Shown: positions 49,310-58,988, numbered from the stretch's first letter. The stretch: 64,000 nucleotides of DNA from Vulcaniibacterium gelatinicum (GCF_008033445.1 NZ_VNKO01000004.1:1-64000); one strand, 5' to 3'. Program-made: numbers and translations. Notes: generated by a model not told the origin, from the letters alone.

Positions 49310-50224
49310 ATGAGCGCCGAACCCCGCCCCTTCCATGTCGAGACGGTGGCCTGGGAGACCGCCGCGGACGAATTGAACGCGGTCCGCACGCGGGTGTTCG
49401 TCGAGGAGCAGCAGGTGCCGGCCTCGCTCGAGCGCGACGGGCTCGACCCGCAGTGCGTGCATGTGATCGCCCGCACCATCGACGGGGCCGCGATCGGCGC
49501 CGGCCGGCTCACCCCCGACCACCGCATCGGCCGCATGGCCGTGCTGCGCGAGTGGCGCGGCCGCGGCGTCGGCCAGGCGATGCTCTCGGCCCTGGTCGCC
49601 GAGGCGCGCCGGCACGGCTGGCGCGAGGTCACCCTGCACGCGCAGGCCCCGGCGATCGAGTTCTACGCCCGCAACGGTTTCGTACCGGTGGGCGAGCGCT
49701 TCATGGAAGCCGGGATCGAGCACCAGGCCATGCGCCGCGACCTGGCCGGTGCGCACGCGGTCGAGACCCGCGACGACGCGGTGGCCGTGACCGAGGCCCT
49801 GGTCCGCGGCGCGCGCCGCCTGCTGTGCATCTATACCCGCGACCTCGACCCGGGCCTGCTGGACGCCCCGCCCGTGCTCGAGGCGCTGCGCACCCTCGCC
49901 GTCTCCGGGCGCGGGGTGGAGGTGCGGATCCTGCTCCAGGACGCCAGCACGCCGCAGCGCGACCACGCCCCGCTGCTGGCCCTGGCCCAGCGCCTGCCCA
50001 GCATCTTCCTGTTCCGCGAGGTGGACGATCCGGTGGATCGGTCCTACCCCTCCGCCTACATCGCCAGCGACGCCGGCGGCTACTACTTCCGCGGCCTGGG
50101 CCACCGTTTCGACGGCGAGGCCGACCTGCACGCCCCGGGCCGCGCGCGGCAGCTGCGCGACGACTTCGCCGCGGTCTGGGAACGCGCGCGGCCGGTGACC
50201 GAATACCGCGCGCTCGGGCTCTGA
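49310..50224 (+). CDS. GNAT acetyltransferase with extra C-terminal domain
   Basis: A 304-residue protein with an N-terminal GNAT acetyltransferase (about 1-145; acetyl-CoA loop REWRGRGVGQAML, then EFYARNGFVPVGERFMEAGIEH) and a C-terminal part (about 150-304) with the pattern YTRDLDPGLLD and VEVRILLQD seen in some DUF7931-type domains. The acceptor is unknown. The N-terminal part alone matches an ordinary ElaA/YjcF-like GNAT. It lies seven bases after roxA and 141 bases before sucA, so it belongs with roxA. Confidence 0.83.
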   Translation: MSAEPRPFHVETVAWETAADELNAVRTRVFVEEQQVPASLERDGLDPQCVHVIARTIDGAAIGAGRLTPDHRIGRMAVLREWRGRGVGQAMLSALVAEARRHGWREVTLHAQAPAIEFYARNGFVPVGERFMEAGIEHQAMRRDLAGAHAVETRDDAVAVTEALVRGARRLLCIYTRDLDPGLLDAPPVLEALRTLAVSGRGVEVRILLQDASTPQRDHAPLLALAQRLPSIFLFREVDDPVDRSYPSAYIASDAGGYYFRGLGHRFDGEADLHAPGRARQLRDDFAAVWERARPVTEYRALGL

Positions 50225-50365
50225 TCCGCCGCCCAGTCCCCGCGCGCGAGCGCCCCAGCCGTTATACTTTCCGTCCTTTCGCGCCCGATTCAGGCGCGCC
50301 CGGCCGGGGCCTTCAAACCCTCGTCCGATCAACCACTTGCCCCCACCGAGCAGCCTGACCCGATC

Positions 50366-53197
50366 GTGGACAGTCTTCTGAAGCAGTTTGCCCAGTCCTC
50401 GCAACTCGGCGCCAACGCCGCCTACCTCGAGGAGCTGTACGAGCAGTACCTGGCCGCCCCCGACAGCGTGGGGCCCGAATGGAAGGCGTATTTCGACGGG
50501 TTCAAGGGCCGCGAGGCCGGCGACGTCCCGCACTCGGCGGTGATGGCCCAGGTCGCCGCAGCCGGCCGCCTGGCCGCGCGCGGCCTGCTCGCCGCCCCGG
50601 CCGGCGCGGCCGACGTGCGCGAGTGCGCAGTGGCCAAGCTGATCACCGCCTACCGCTCGCGCGGCCACCTCGCCGCCAACCTCGACCCGCTCGGGCTGCT
50701 GGAGAAGCCGGCCGCCCCCGACCTCGAGCTCGGTTTCCACGGCCTGTCCGAACGCGACCTCGGCGACGAGTTCTCCACCGGCGGCGTCGGCGGCCGCGAC
50801 CGCATGAAGCTCGGCGAGCTGGTGAGCCTGCTCAAGGCCACCTACACCGGCCCGATCGGCGCCGAGTTCATGCACATCACCGACGTCGAGCAGCGTCGCT
50901 GGATGCAGGAACGCCTGGAATCGGCCGCCGGCAACTACCGCCGCACCCGTGAGCAGAAGGCGCGCATCCTCGAGCGCCTGACCGCGGCCGAAGGGCTCGA
51001 GCGCTACCTGCACACCAAGTACGTCGGCCAGAAGCGCTTCTCGCTCGAAGGCGGCGACAGCCTGATCCCGCTGCTCGACGTGATGATCCGCCGCGCCGGC
51101 GAACAGGGCGTCAAGGAAGTCGTGATGGGCATGGCCCACCGCGGCCGCCTCAACGTGCTGGTCAACACCCTGGGCAAGCCGCCGCGCAAGCTGTTCGACG
51201 AGTTCGAGGGCAAGTTCGAGCACGCCCACGACGACCGCGCCCACACCGGCGACGTGAAGTACCACATGGGCTTCTCCGCCGACGTGGCCACGCCGGGCGG
51301 CCCGGTGCACCTGGCCCTGGCCTTCAACCCCTCGCACCTGGAGATCGTGGACCCCGTGGTTGCCGGCAGCGCGCGCTCGCGCCAGCTGCGCCGCGGCGAC
51401 AGCGAGCGCAAGGCCGTGCTGCCGGTGCTGATGCACGGCGACGCCGCCTTCGCCGGCCAGGGCGTGGTGATGGAGCTGTTCCAGATGTCGCAGGCGCGCG
51501 GCTTCGCGGTCGGCGGCACGGTGCACATCGTCATCAACAACCAGGTCGGCTTCACCACCAGCGAGCGCCAGGACGCGCGCTCCACGCTGTACTGCACCGA
51601 CGTGGCCAAGATGGTCGGCGCGCCGGTGCTGCACGTGAACGGCGACGACCCGGAAGCGGTGGCGTTCTGCGCCGAGCTCGCGCTCGACTTCCGCCAGCGC
51701 TTCGCCAAGGACGTGGTCATCGACCTGGTGTGCTACCGCCGCCACGGCCACAACGAGGCCGACGAACCGGCGGCGACGCAGCCGGTGATGTACCGCAGGA
51801 TCCGTTCGATGAAGACCACGCGCGAGCTGTACGCCGAGCGCCTGGCCGCCGAGGGCGCGGTCTCCGCCGACGAGGCGAAGGCGCTGGTGGACGGCTACCG
51901 CGCCAAGCTCGACAAGGGCGAGGTCACCACCGAGCTGGTGCAGGTCAAGAGCGACGAGTTCACCGTCAACTGGTCGAAGTACCTCTCCGGCAGGCTGTCC
52001 GACCCAGTGGACACCACGGTCGAACGCGCCACGCTCGACCGCCTCGCGCGCGCGATCAACACCGTTCCGGACACGGTCAAGCTGCATCCGCGCGTGGCCA
52101 AGATCTACGAGGACCGGCAGAAGATGGCCGCCGGCGAGCTGCCGGGCGACTGGGGCTTCGCCGAAAACCTCGCCTACGCCACCCTGCTGGCCGAGGGCTA
52201 CAAGCTGCGCCTGGTGGGCCAGGACAGCGGCCGCGGCACCTTCTTCCACCGCCACGCGATCCTGCACGACCAGGCCACCGACGCCTGCTACCTGCCGCTG
52301 CGCGAGCTGGTCGAAAACAAGGAACACGTGACCATCGTCGACTCGCTGCTGAGCGAGGAGGCGGTGATGGCGTTCGAGTACGGCTACGCCACCGCCGACC
52401 CGATGACGCTGGACATCTGGGAGGCCCAGTTCGGCGACTTCGCCAACGGCGCGCAGGTGGTCATCGACCAGTTCCTGTCCTCGGGCGAGGCCAAGTGGGG
52501 CCGGCTGTGCGGCCTGGCGCTGTTCCTGCCGCACGGCTACGAGGGCCAGGGCCCGGAGCACAGCTCGGCGCGCCTGGAGCGCTTCCTGCAGCTGTGCGCG
52601 CTCGACAACATGCTGGTCTGCGTGCCCACCACCCCGGCGCAGGCGTTCCACATGATCCGCCGGCAGATGCGCATGACCACGCGCAAGCCGCTGGTGGTGA
52701 TGACGCCGAAGTCGCTGCTGCGCCACAAGCTCGCGGTCTCGACCCTGGACGAGCTGGCCGGCGGCGGCTTCCAGCGCCTGATCCCCGACACCACCGCCAC
52801 GGCGAAGAAGCCGCGCCGCGTGGTGGTCTGCGCGGGCAAGGTCTATTACGACCTGCTCGAGGAAGCGCAGAAGCAGGACATCAAGGACGTCGCCCTGGTG
52901 CGGGTGGAACAGCTGTACCCGTTCCCGCGCCAGGAGCTGGCGACCGAGCTCAAGCGCTTCGCCTCCACCGCCGAGGTCGTGTGGTGCCAGGAGGAGCCGC
53001 AGAACCAGGGCGCCTGGTACCAGATCCAGCACCACCTGCGCGCCTGCCTGCAGCCGAAGCAGACCCTCCATTACGCCGGCCGCCCGCGCTCGCCCTCGCC
53101 CGCCGCCGGGCATTTCGCCGAGCACGTCGCCGAGCAGGCGCAGCTCGTCGCCGATGCCCTGGTCAATCCGGTCAACGGCGACGCCAGCCCCGAATGA
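50366..53197 (+). CDS. sucA: 2-oxoglutarate dehydrogenase, E1 component
   Basis: Thiamine-diphosphate-dependent E1 of the TCA cycle 2-oxoglutarate dehydrogenase complex; 943 residues, the normal length. It starts at GTG (MDSLLKQFAQSSQLGANAAYLEELYEQYL). Thiamine-binding and catalytic regions include GMAHRGRLNVLVN, LMHGDAAFAGQGVVME and GYEGQGPEHSSARLERFLQLCA. It heads the sucA-sucB-lpd operon, with 24 bases before sucB. Promoter-like TATACT occurs about 100 bases upstream of the start, but its -35 is not clear. Confidence 0.97.
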   Translation: MDSLLKQFAQSSQLGANAAYLEELYEQYLAAPDSVGPEWKAYFDGFKGREAGDVPHSAVMAQVAAAGRLAARGLLAAPAGAADVRECAVAKLITAYRSRGHLAANLDPLGLLEKPAAPDLELGFHGLSERDLGDEFSTGGVGGRDRMKLGELVSLLKATYTGPIGAEFMHITDVEQRRWMQERLESAAGNYRRTREQKARILERLTAAEGLERYLHTKYVGQKRFSLEGGDSLIPLLDVMIRRAGEQGVKEVVMGMAHRGRLNVLVNTLGKPPRKLFDEFEGKFEHAHDDRAHTGDVKYHMGFSADVATPGGPVHLALAFNPSHLEIVDPVVAGSARSRQLRRGDSERKAVLPVLMHGDAAFAGQGVVMELFQMSQARGFAVGGTVHIVINNQVGFTTSERQDARSTLYCTDVAKMVGAPVLHVNGDDPEAVAFCAELALDFRQRFAKDVVIDLVCYRRHGHNEADEPAATQPVMYRRIRSMKTTRELYAERLAAEGAVSADEAKALVDGYRAKLDKGEVTTELVQVKSDEFTVNWSKYLSGRLSDPVDTTVERATLDRLARAINTVPDTVKLHPRVAKIYEDRQKMAAGELPGDWGFAENLAYATLLAEGYKLRLVGQDSGRGTFFHRHAILHDQATDACYLPLRELVENKEHVTIVDSLLSEEAVMAFEYGYATADPMTLDIWEAQFGDFANGAQVVIDQFLSSGEAKWGRLCGLALFLPHGYEGQGPEHSSARLERFLQLCALDNMLVCVPTTPAQAFHMIRRQMRMTTRKPLVVMTPKSLLRHKLAVSTLDELAGGGFQRLIPDTTATAKKPRRVVVCAGKVYYDLLEEAQKQDIKDVALVRVEQLYPFPRQELATELKRFASTAEVVWCQEEPQNQGAWYQIQHHLRACLQPKQTLHYAGRPRSPSPAAGHFAEHVAEQAQLVADALVNPVNGDASPE

Positions 53198-53221
53198 CAT
53201 TCCAAATCTAGGACGCCCACC

Positions 53222-54421
53222 ATGGCCATCGAAGTCAAAGTCCCGGTCCTGCCCGAATCCGTCTCCGACGCCACCATCGCCACCTGGCACAAGAAGCCCG
53301 GCGATGCGGTCAAGCGCGACGAGAACCTGCTCGACCTGGAGACCGACAAGGTCGTGCTCGAGGTGCCGGCGCCGGTGGACGGCGTGCTCAAGGAAATCAA
53401 GTTCGAGAGCGGCGCCACCGTCACCAGCCAGCAGGTGATCGCGCTGATCGAGGAAGGCGCGGTGGCCGCGGCCGCAGCGCCGAAGGCCGAGGCCAAGGCC
53501 GAGGCGGCCAAGCCCGCGCCGGCCGCCGCCGCGCAGGCCGAGCCGGCCAGGGCCGCCGCGCCGGCCGGGCTGGAGTCGCTGCCGCCGGGCGCGCGCTTCA
53601 CCGCGGCGAAGGAAGGCATTGACCCGTCGCTGGTCGAGGGCACCGGCCGCCGCGGCGCGGTGACCAAGGAGGACCTGCTCAACTACGCCGCCGGCCGCAC
53701 CGCCGGCGTGGCCGGCGGCGCGCGTCCCGAGGAGCGCGTGCCGATGACCCGCATGCGCGCCCGCATCGCCGAGCGCATGATGCAGTCGAAGAACTCGATC
53801 GCCATGCTGACCTCGTTCAACGAGGTCAACCTGGGCAAGGTCGTGGCGATGCGCAAGCAGCTCGGCGAGCAGTTCGAGAAGGCCCACGGCATCAAGCTCG
53901 GCTTCATGAGCTTCTTCGTGAAGGCCGTCGCCAACGCCCTGCAGCGCTTCCCGATCATCAACGCCTCGGTGGACGGCAACGACATCATCTACCACGGCTA
54001 CGCCGACATCTCGGTCGCCGTGGCCACCGACAAGGGCCTGGTCACGCCGGTGCTGCGCAACGCCGAGCGCATGTCCTTCGCCGAGATCGAGGCCGCCATC
54101 GCCACCTACGCCAGGCAGGCGCGCGAGGGCGGGCTGAAGCTGGAGGACCTGCAGGGCGGCACCTTCACCATCACCAACGGCGGCACCTTCGGTTCGCTGA
54201 TGTCCACCCCGATCGTCAACCCGCCGCAGAGCGCGATCCTGGGCATGCACGCGATCAAGGAGCGGCCGATCGCCGAGAACGGCCAGGTCGTGATCGCGCC
54301 GATGATGTACATCGCGCTCTCCTACGACCACCGCATCATTGACGGCAAGGACGCGGTGCTGTTCCTGGTGGACATCAAGAACCAGCTCGAGAACCCGCAC
54401 CGGATGCTGCTGGGCATGTAA
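53222..54421 (+). CDS. sucB: Dihydrolipoamide succinyltransferase, E2 component
   Basis: E2 core of the 2-oxoglutarate dehydrogenase complex, 399 residues. The N-terminal lipoyl domain has its modified lysine in [10 protein letters not shown] (about residue 43); an Ala/Pro-rich linker follows ([19 protein letters not shown]), then the peripheral subunit-binding region and the catalytic domain ending in the active-site motif [13 protein letters not shown]. The single lipoyl domain is usual for SucB. It comes 24 bases after sucA and 54 bases before lpd. Confidence 0.97.
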   Translation: MAIEVKVPVLPESVSDATIATWHKKPGDAVKRDENLLDLETDKVVLEVPAPVDGVLKEIKFESGATVTSQQVIALIEEGAVAAAAAPKAEAKAEAAKPAPAAAAQAEPARAAAPAGLESLPPGARFTAAKEGIDPSLVEGTGRRGAVTKEDLLNYAAGRTAGVAGGARPEERVPMTRMRARIAERMMQSKNSIAMLTSFNEVNLGKVVAMRKQLGEQFEKAHGIKLGFMSFFVKAVANALQRFPIINASVDGNDIIYHGYADISVAVATDKGLVTPVLRNAERMSFAEIEAAIATYARQAREGGLKLEDLQGGTFTITNGGTFGSLMSTPIVNPPQSAILGMHAIKERPIAENGQVVIAPMMYIALSYDHRIIDGKDAVLFLVDIKNQLENPHRMLLGM

Positions 54422-54475
54422 GCACGAGGAGTGAGTCCACTTCTCCCCACTCGCTTCTCTCCCGGGAACACGCAA

Positions 54476-55900
54476 ATGGCAGAACAATTCGACGTCATCG
54501 TCATCGGCGCCGGCCCCGCCGGCTACCACGCCGCGATCCGCGCCGCGCAGCTGGGGATGAAGACCGCGTGCATAGACGCCGCGCTCGGCAAGGACGGCAA
54601 GCCGGCGCTGGGCGGCACCTGCCTGCGCGTGGGCTGCATCCCGTCCAAGGCGCTGCTCGACTCCTCGCGCCAGTTCTGGAACCTGTCGCACATCTTCGGC
54701 GAGCACGGGATCAGCACCCAGGCTGCTTCGATCGACGTGCCGACGATGATCGCGCGCAAGGACAGGATCGTGAAGCAGTTCACCGGCGGCATCGCCCAGC
54801 TGTTCAAGGCGAACAAGGTCACGCCGTACTACGGCTTCGGCGTGCTGCACCCGGGCAACGTGGTCAAGGTCAAGCAGCACGACGGCAGCGAGGTCGAGCT
54901 CAAGGGCACGAACGTGATCCTGGCCGCCGGCTCGGATTCGATCGAGCTGCCGTTCGCCAGGTTCGACGGCAAGCACATCGTGGACAACGTCGGCGCGCTG
55001 GACTTCGAGGAAGTGCCCAAGCGCCTGGGCGTGATCGGCGCCGGCGTGATCGGCCTGGAGCTGGGCAGCGTGTGGAACCGGCTCGGCGCGCAGGTGACGA
55101 TCCTCGAGGCGCTGCCGAACTTCCTCGCCGCCGCCGACGCCGAGGTGTCGAAGGTCGCCGCGCGCGAGTTCAAGAAGCAGGGCCTGGACATCCGCCTCGG
55201 CGCCAAGGTGAGCAAGGCCGAGGTGAAGAAGGGCGAGGTGCACGTCACCTACGCCGACGACAAGGGCGAGCAGACCCTGGTCGTGGACCGGCTGCTGGTG
55301 GCGGTCGGCCGCCGCGCCGCGACCCGCGGCCTGCTGGCCGAGGACACCGGGGTGAGGCTCGACCAGCGCGGCTTCATCGAGGTGGACGAGCACTGCCACA
55401 CCGGCGTGGACGGCGTGTGGGCGATCGGCGACTGCGTGCGCGGGCCGATGCTGGCGCACAAGGGCTTCGAGGAAGGCATCGCGGTGGCCGAGCTGATCGC
55501 CGGCCTGCCGGGCCACGTCAACCTCGAGACCATCCCGTGGGTGATCTACACCGAGCCGGAGATCGCCTGGGTCGGCAAGACCGAGGAGCAGCTCAAGGCC
55601 GAGGGCATCCCGTACAAGGCCGGCAGCTTCCCGTTCGCGGCGGTGGGCCGCGCGGTGGCGATGGCCGAGCCGGCGGGCTTCGTCAAGGTGCTCGCCCACG
55701 CCGAGACCGACCGCGTGCTCGGCATGCACCTGGTCGGCGCCAACGTCTCCGAACTGGTGCACGAGGGCGTGCTGACCATGGAGTTCAAGGGTTCGGCCGA
55801 CGATCTGGCCCGCATCTGCCACGCCCATCCGTCGCTGTCGGAGGCGGTGCACGACGCGGCCATGGCGGTGCACAAGCGCGCCATCCACAAGGCCAACTGA
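54476..55900 (+). CDS. lpd: Dihydrolipoamide dehydrogenase, E3 component
   Basis: FAD enzyme that re-oxidises the lipoyl group with NAD; 474 residues. The FAD motif IGAGPAGYHAAIRAA, the redox-active pair GGTCLRVGCIPSK, the NAD motif GVIGAGVIGLELGSVWNRLGA and the C-terminal active-site HAHPSLSEAVHDAA are all intact. It closes the suc operon, so it is the E3 of the 2-oxoglutarate complex; whether other complexes share it is not visible. A long structured repeat follows its stop by 20 bases. Confidence 0.97.
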   Translation: MAEQFDVIVIGAGPAGYHAAIRAAQLGMKTACIDAALGKDGKPALGGTCLRVGCIPSKALLDSSRQFWNLSHIFGEHGISTQAASIDVPTMIARKDRIVKQFTGGIAQLFKANKVTPYYGFGVLHPGNVVKVKQHDGSEVELKGTNVILAAGSDSIELPFARFDGKHIVDNVGALDFEEVPKRLGVIGAGVIGLELGSVWNRLGAQVTILEALPNFLAAADAEVSKVAAREFKKQGLDIRLGAKVSKAEVKKGEVHVTYADDKGEQTLVVDRLLVAVGRRAATRGLLAEDTGVRLDQRGFIEVDEHCHTGVDGVWAIGDCVRGPMLAHKGFEEGIAVAELIAGLPGHVNLETIPWVIYTEPEIAWVGKTEEQLKAEGIPYKAGSFPFAAVGRAVAMAEPAGFVKVLAHAETDRVLGMHLVGANVSELVHEGVLTMEFKGSADDLARICHAHPSLSEAVHDAAMAVHKRAIHKAN

Positions 55901-55920
55901 GTGCCGTGAGCTTCATGGTC

Positions 55921-56032
55921 GGCAGCGGGAAGGCCATGCCCATGCGCGACACGCCGCAAGTACATCCATGTAGGCTCTTCGGCGGCATCCATGCCGCCGA
56001 AGGTCGCGCATGGGCATGGCCTCCCCGCTGCC
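55921..56032. repeat. Cloverleaf-like intergenic repeat element
   Basis: Outer inverted arms of 30 bases (55921-55950 and 56003-56032) differ at only one position. Between them lie two more perfect hairpins: TACAT-CC-ATGTA (55961-55972) and TTCGGCGGCAT-CC-ATGCCGCCGAA (55978-56001). Together they would fold as a three-way junction. It fills the lpd-LOG gap and may terminate lpd transcription. The overall pattern looks like a dispersed repeat of this bacterial family. Confidence 0.82.
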
Positions 56033-56051
56033 CCGCGGTTCCATCGGCTTG

Positions 56052-56645
56052 ATGCGTTCCATCTGTGTCTACTGCGGCTCCAACACCGGCAGCAGGCCGG
56101 CTTACGCCGAGCGTGCGATCGCGCTCGGCACCCGGCTGGCGCGCGAGGGGCTCACCCTGGTGTACGGCGGCGGCAACGTCGGCCTGATGGGGCTGCTCGC
56201 CGATGCGGCGCTCGAGGCCGGCGGCGAGGTGATCGGCGTGATCCCGGAGCAGCTGGTGGAGTGGGAAGTCGCCCACCAGGGGCTCACCCGCCTGGAGGTC
56301 GTGGCCAACATGCACGAGCGCAAGGCGCGCATGTTCGACCTCGCCGATGCGTTCATCGCCCTCCCCGGCGGTTTCGGCACGCTCGACGAGATGTTCGAGA
56401 TGCTGACCTGGCGCCAGCTCGGCCTGGGCGACAAGCCCTGCGCCTTCCTCGACGTGGAGGGCTTCTACGACCCGCTGCTGGCGATGCTCGACCGCATGGT
56501 CGCCGAGCGTTTCCTGCACCCCGACCAGCGCCGCGACCTCTGGCACGGCGAGGATCTCGACGGACTGCTGGCCTGGATGCGCGCCTACCGCCCGGCACAG
56601 GCCAGCAAGTGGATTGACGAGAGACGGCGCAACGCACTGCGATGA
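56052..56645 (+). CDS. LOG family protein (TIGR00730), cytokinin-type phosphoribohydrolase
   Basis: A 197-residue Rossmann-like protein of the LOG family, which split ribose-5-phosphate from nucleoside 5'-monophosphates in well-studied cases. The signature PGGFGTLDEMFE and the upstream HERKARMFDLADAF are intact. The start was placed at the ATG of MRSICVYCGSN; a longer frame begins inside the structured repeat and was rejected. In non-plant-associated bacteria the natural substrate is unclear. The reductase gene overlaps its stop by four bases. Confidence 0.9.
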   Translation: MRSICVYCGSNTGSRPAYAERAIALGTRLAREGLTLVYGGGNVGLMGLLADAALEAGGEVIGVIPEQLVEWEVAHQGLTRLEVVANMHERKARMFDLADAFIALPGGFGTLDEMFEMLTWRQLGLGDKPCAFLDVEGFYDPLLAMLDRMVAERFLHPDQRRDLWHGEDLDGLLAWMRAYRPAQASKWIDERRRNALR

Positions 56646-57637
56646 CGACCATTCCCGCCACCTTCGACGCCTTCCGGATCCACGACGACGCGGCGGGCTA
56701 CCGCAGCGGCCTGGAGCGCCTGTCGCTCGACGCGCTCTCGCCCGGCGAGCTGGTGATCCGAGCCGCGTACTCGTCGGTCAACTACAAGGACGCGCTGGCC
56801 GGCACCGGGAAGGGCAAGATCCTGCGCCGGTTTCCGCTCGTCGGCGGCATTGACGTCGCCGGCCACGTGGTCGCCTCGACCGACCCGCGGTTTCGCGAAG
56901 GCGATGCGGTGCTGGTCACCGGCTGCGGGCTGAGCGAGACCCGCGACGGCGGGTATTCGGAATACGTGCGCCTGGAGGCGCAGTGGGCGATCCCGCTGCC
57001 GGCCGGGCTGGACCTGCGCGAAAGCATGATCCTGGGCACCGCCGGCTTCACCGCGGGCCTGGCCCTGTTCCGCATGCTGGAGAACCGGCAGACGCCGGCG
57101 CTGGGGCCGCTCGCCGTCACCGGCGCGACCGGCGGCGTGGGCTCGCTGGCGGTGGACATCTTCAGCCGTGCCGGCTTCGAGGTGCATGCGATCAGCGGCA
57201 AGGCCGAGCATGCCGGCTATCTGAAGTCGCTCGGCGCACGCGAAGTGCTCGGCCGCGAGGCGCTGGCGACGACGCGACCGCTGGAGTCGGCGCGCTTCGG
57301 CGGCGGCCTGGACAACGTCGGCGGGCCGATGCTGGCCAGCCTGCTGGCGCAGACCAGCCCCTACGGCAACGTCGCCAGCGCCGGCCTGGCCGCCTCGGCC
57401 GAACTGCACGCCACGGTGATGCCCTTCATCATCCGCGGCGTATCGCTGCTCGGGGTGGCCTCGGCCGGCACCGCGCGCGAGATCCGCGAGCGGATCTGGC
57501 AGCACCTCGCCGACGATTGGAAGCCGCGCCACCTCGACCGCATCTGCACCGCCGAGGTCACGCTGGCGGAACTGCCCACGGTGTTCGACCGGATGCTGGC
57601 AGGCGGTTCCCTCGGCCGCACGCTGGTGCGGCTGTGA
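56642..57637 (+). CDS. acuI: AcuI/YhdH-type quinone-oxidoreductase-like enzyme
   Basis: A medium-chain dehydrogenase/reductase family protein, 331 residues, without zinc ligands. It carries the YhdH-AcuI landmarks YSSVNYKDALAGTGKGKI and GGIDVAGHVV, and the NADPH loop TGATGGVGSLAVDI. Studied relatives reduce acrylyl-CoA to propionyl-CoA, protecting cells from this reactive compound. That reaction is inferred by family. It is coupled to the LOG gene by an ATGA overlap. Confidence 0.85.
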   Translation: MTTIPATFDAFRIHDDAAGYRSGLERLSLDALSPGELVIRAAYSSVNYKDALAGTGKGKILRRFPLVGGIDVAGHVVASTDPRFREGDAVLVTGCGLSETRDGGYSEYVRLEAQWAIPLPAGLDLRESMILGTAGFTAGLALFRMLENRQTPALGPLAVTGATGGVGSLAVDIFSRAGFEVHAISGKAEHAGYLKSLGAREVLGREALATTRPLESARFGGGLDNVGGPMLASLLAQTSPYGNVASAGLAASAELHATVMPFIIRGVSLLGVASAGTAREIRERIWQHLADDWKPRHLDRICTAEVTLAELPTVFDRMLAGGSLGRTLVRL

Positions 57638-57652
57638 GGCCCGCGGCCCGGT

Positions 57653-57680
57653 TTGCGCCCCGCGCCGCCGCCGCTACAAT
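57653..57680 (+). promoter_or_regulatory. Candidate sigma-70 promoter of the response regulator gene
   Basis: TTGCGC and TACAAT with 16 bases between, starting 15 bases after the reductase stop and ending 24 bases before the regulator ATG. The -10 box is good and the -35 is partial. Confidence 0.5.
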
Positions 57681-57704
57681 CGCTCGACCACTGGGGACTC
57701 CGAC

Positions 57705-58097
57705 ATGGCGCGCATCCTGATCGTGGACGATTCGCCCTCGCAGCTGATGGGCATCCGGCGGATCGTCGAGAAGCTCGGCCACGAGGCGCTGACCGCCGAG
57801 GACGGCGCCGCCGGCGTCGAGGCGGCCAAGCGCGAGCTGCCGGACCTGATCCTGATGGACGTGGTGATGCCCAACCTCAACGGGTTCCAGGCCACCCGCA
57901 CCATCACCCGCGACCCGGCCACCAAGCACATCCCCGTGGTGCTGGTCACCACCAAGGACCAGGACACCGACCGGGTCTGGGGCATGCGCCAGGGCGCGAA
58001 GGCCTACATCACCAAGCCCTTCAGCGAGAACGAGCTGGCGGACATGATCCAGCAGATGCTGGGCAACGACCCCGGCGCGCCGGCGCCGGAGGCGTAA
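57705..58097 (+). CDS. Single-domain response regulator, PilH-like
   Basis: A 130-residue receiver domain without output domain. The acidic pocket Asp8-Asp9, the phospho-acceptor Asp52 (LILMDVVMP), Thr82-Thr83 and Lys104 (ITKPF) are all in place. Length and the sequence VDDSPSQL resemble PilH/CheY-like regulators of type IV pilus motility, but no kinase or pil gene lies here, so this is a resemblance only. It ends six bases from the convergent cbpA gene. Confidence 0.87.
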   Translation: MARILIVDDSPSQLMGIRRIVEKLGHEALTAEDGAAGVEAAKRELPDLILMDVVMPNLNGFQATRTITRDPATKHIPVVLVTTKDQDTDRVWGMRQGAKAYITKPFSENELADMIQQMLGNDPGAPAPEA

Positions 58098-58103
58098 GCG
58101 CGC

Positions 58104-58988
58104 TCAAGCGCGGCGCCAATCCTGGCCGAAGGCGTCGCGCATGCGCCGATAGGCCTCGCGCTGGGCCTCGGTCTGCGGCCGCGGCGCCAGCACCTCCAGT
58201 TCCACGATCTGGTCGCCGTCGGGGTGCCCCCCGGTGCCCGGCAGGCCGCGACCGCGCAGACGCAGGCGCTGCCCCGCCTCGGAGCCGGGCGGGATCGTGA
58301 CTTCCACCGGGCCGCCCAGGGTGGGCACGCTGACCCTGGCCCCGAGCGCGGCCTCCCACGGCGCCACGGGCAGGACGTAGATGATGTTGCGCCCGTCCAC
58401 CTCGAACTGCGGGTGGGCCGCGTATTCGATCTCCAGGATCAGGTCGCCGCCGCCGCTGCCCTGCCCCGCGAGCCGGATCCGCTGGCCGGGGCGCACGCCC
58501 TTGGGCACGCGCACGTCCAGGGTGCGGCCGCCCAGACCGATGCGCACGCTGCTGCCTGCATACACCGCCTCCAGCGGTACCGCGAGCTTGGCGCGGGTGT
58601 GGCCGCGGGTCCTGGCGCCGCCGTGGCCACGCTGGCGGGCGAACAGGGACTCGAAGAAATCGCTGAAGCCCCCGCTCGCGCCGCCGCCGGCGAAGATCTC
58701 CTCGAAATCGAAATCATCCAGGCCCTCGCCGAACCCGCCCGGCGGCGGCCGCACCTCGTCGCCCGGGCGGTAGCCGCGCGTGCGGAGCTGGTCGTAGGCC
58801 GCGCGCTTGTGCGGATCGCGCAGCGCCTCATAGGCCTCGTTGACGGCCTTGAACTTCTCCTCGGCACCCGGCTCCTTGCTCACGTCCGGGTGGTACTTGC
58901 GCGCCAGGCGGCGATAGGCCGACTTGATCTCGGCCTCGCCGGCGCTGGGCTCGACACCGAGCGTGGCGTAGTAATCCTTGAATTCCAT
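58104..58988 (-). CDS. cbpA: DnaJ-like co-chaperone, CbpA type
   Basis: A 294-residue J-domain protein. Residues 1-68 form the J domain with the HPD motif (KYHPDVSKEPG), which stimulates DnaK ATPase. A Gly/Phe-rich region follows (about 70-120, with FEEIFAGGG) and then two beta-sandwich substrate-binding domains. There is no zinc-finger domain, which marks the CbpA type and not DnaJ. It lies 87 bases from the second hsp20 gene in the same direction, so the pair forms a chaperone unit. Confidence 0.9.
   Translation of the reverse strand: MEFKDYYATLGVEPSAGEAEIKSAYRRLARKYHPDVSKEPGAEEKFKAVNEAYEALRDPHKRAAYDQLRTRGYRPGDEVRPPPGGFGEGLDDFDFEEIFAGGGASGGFSDFFESLFARQRGHGGARTRGHTRAKLAVPLEAVYAGSSVRIGLGGRTLDVRVPKGVRPGQRIRLAGQGSGGGDLILEIEYAAHPQFEVDGRNIIYVLPVAPWEAALGARVSVPTLGGPVEVTIPPGSEAGQRLRLRGRGLPGTGGHPDGDQIVELEVLAPRPQTEAQREAYRRMRDAFGQDWRRA

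Noticed and set aside
48980-55888. Open frame of 2302 codons on the minus strand across roxA, GNAT and suc genes
   Set aside because: Shadow of high-GC codon use on the opposite strand; low-complexity His/Arg/Gly/Val/Leu make-up and no domain. The plus-strand genes are clear.
56010-56051. Earlier ATG of the LOG gene
   Set aside because: Lies inside the right arm of the structured repeat; the family starts at MRSICVYCG.
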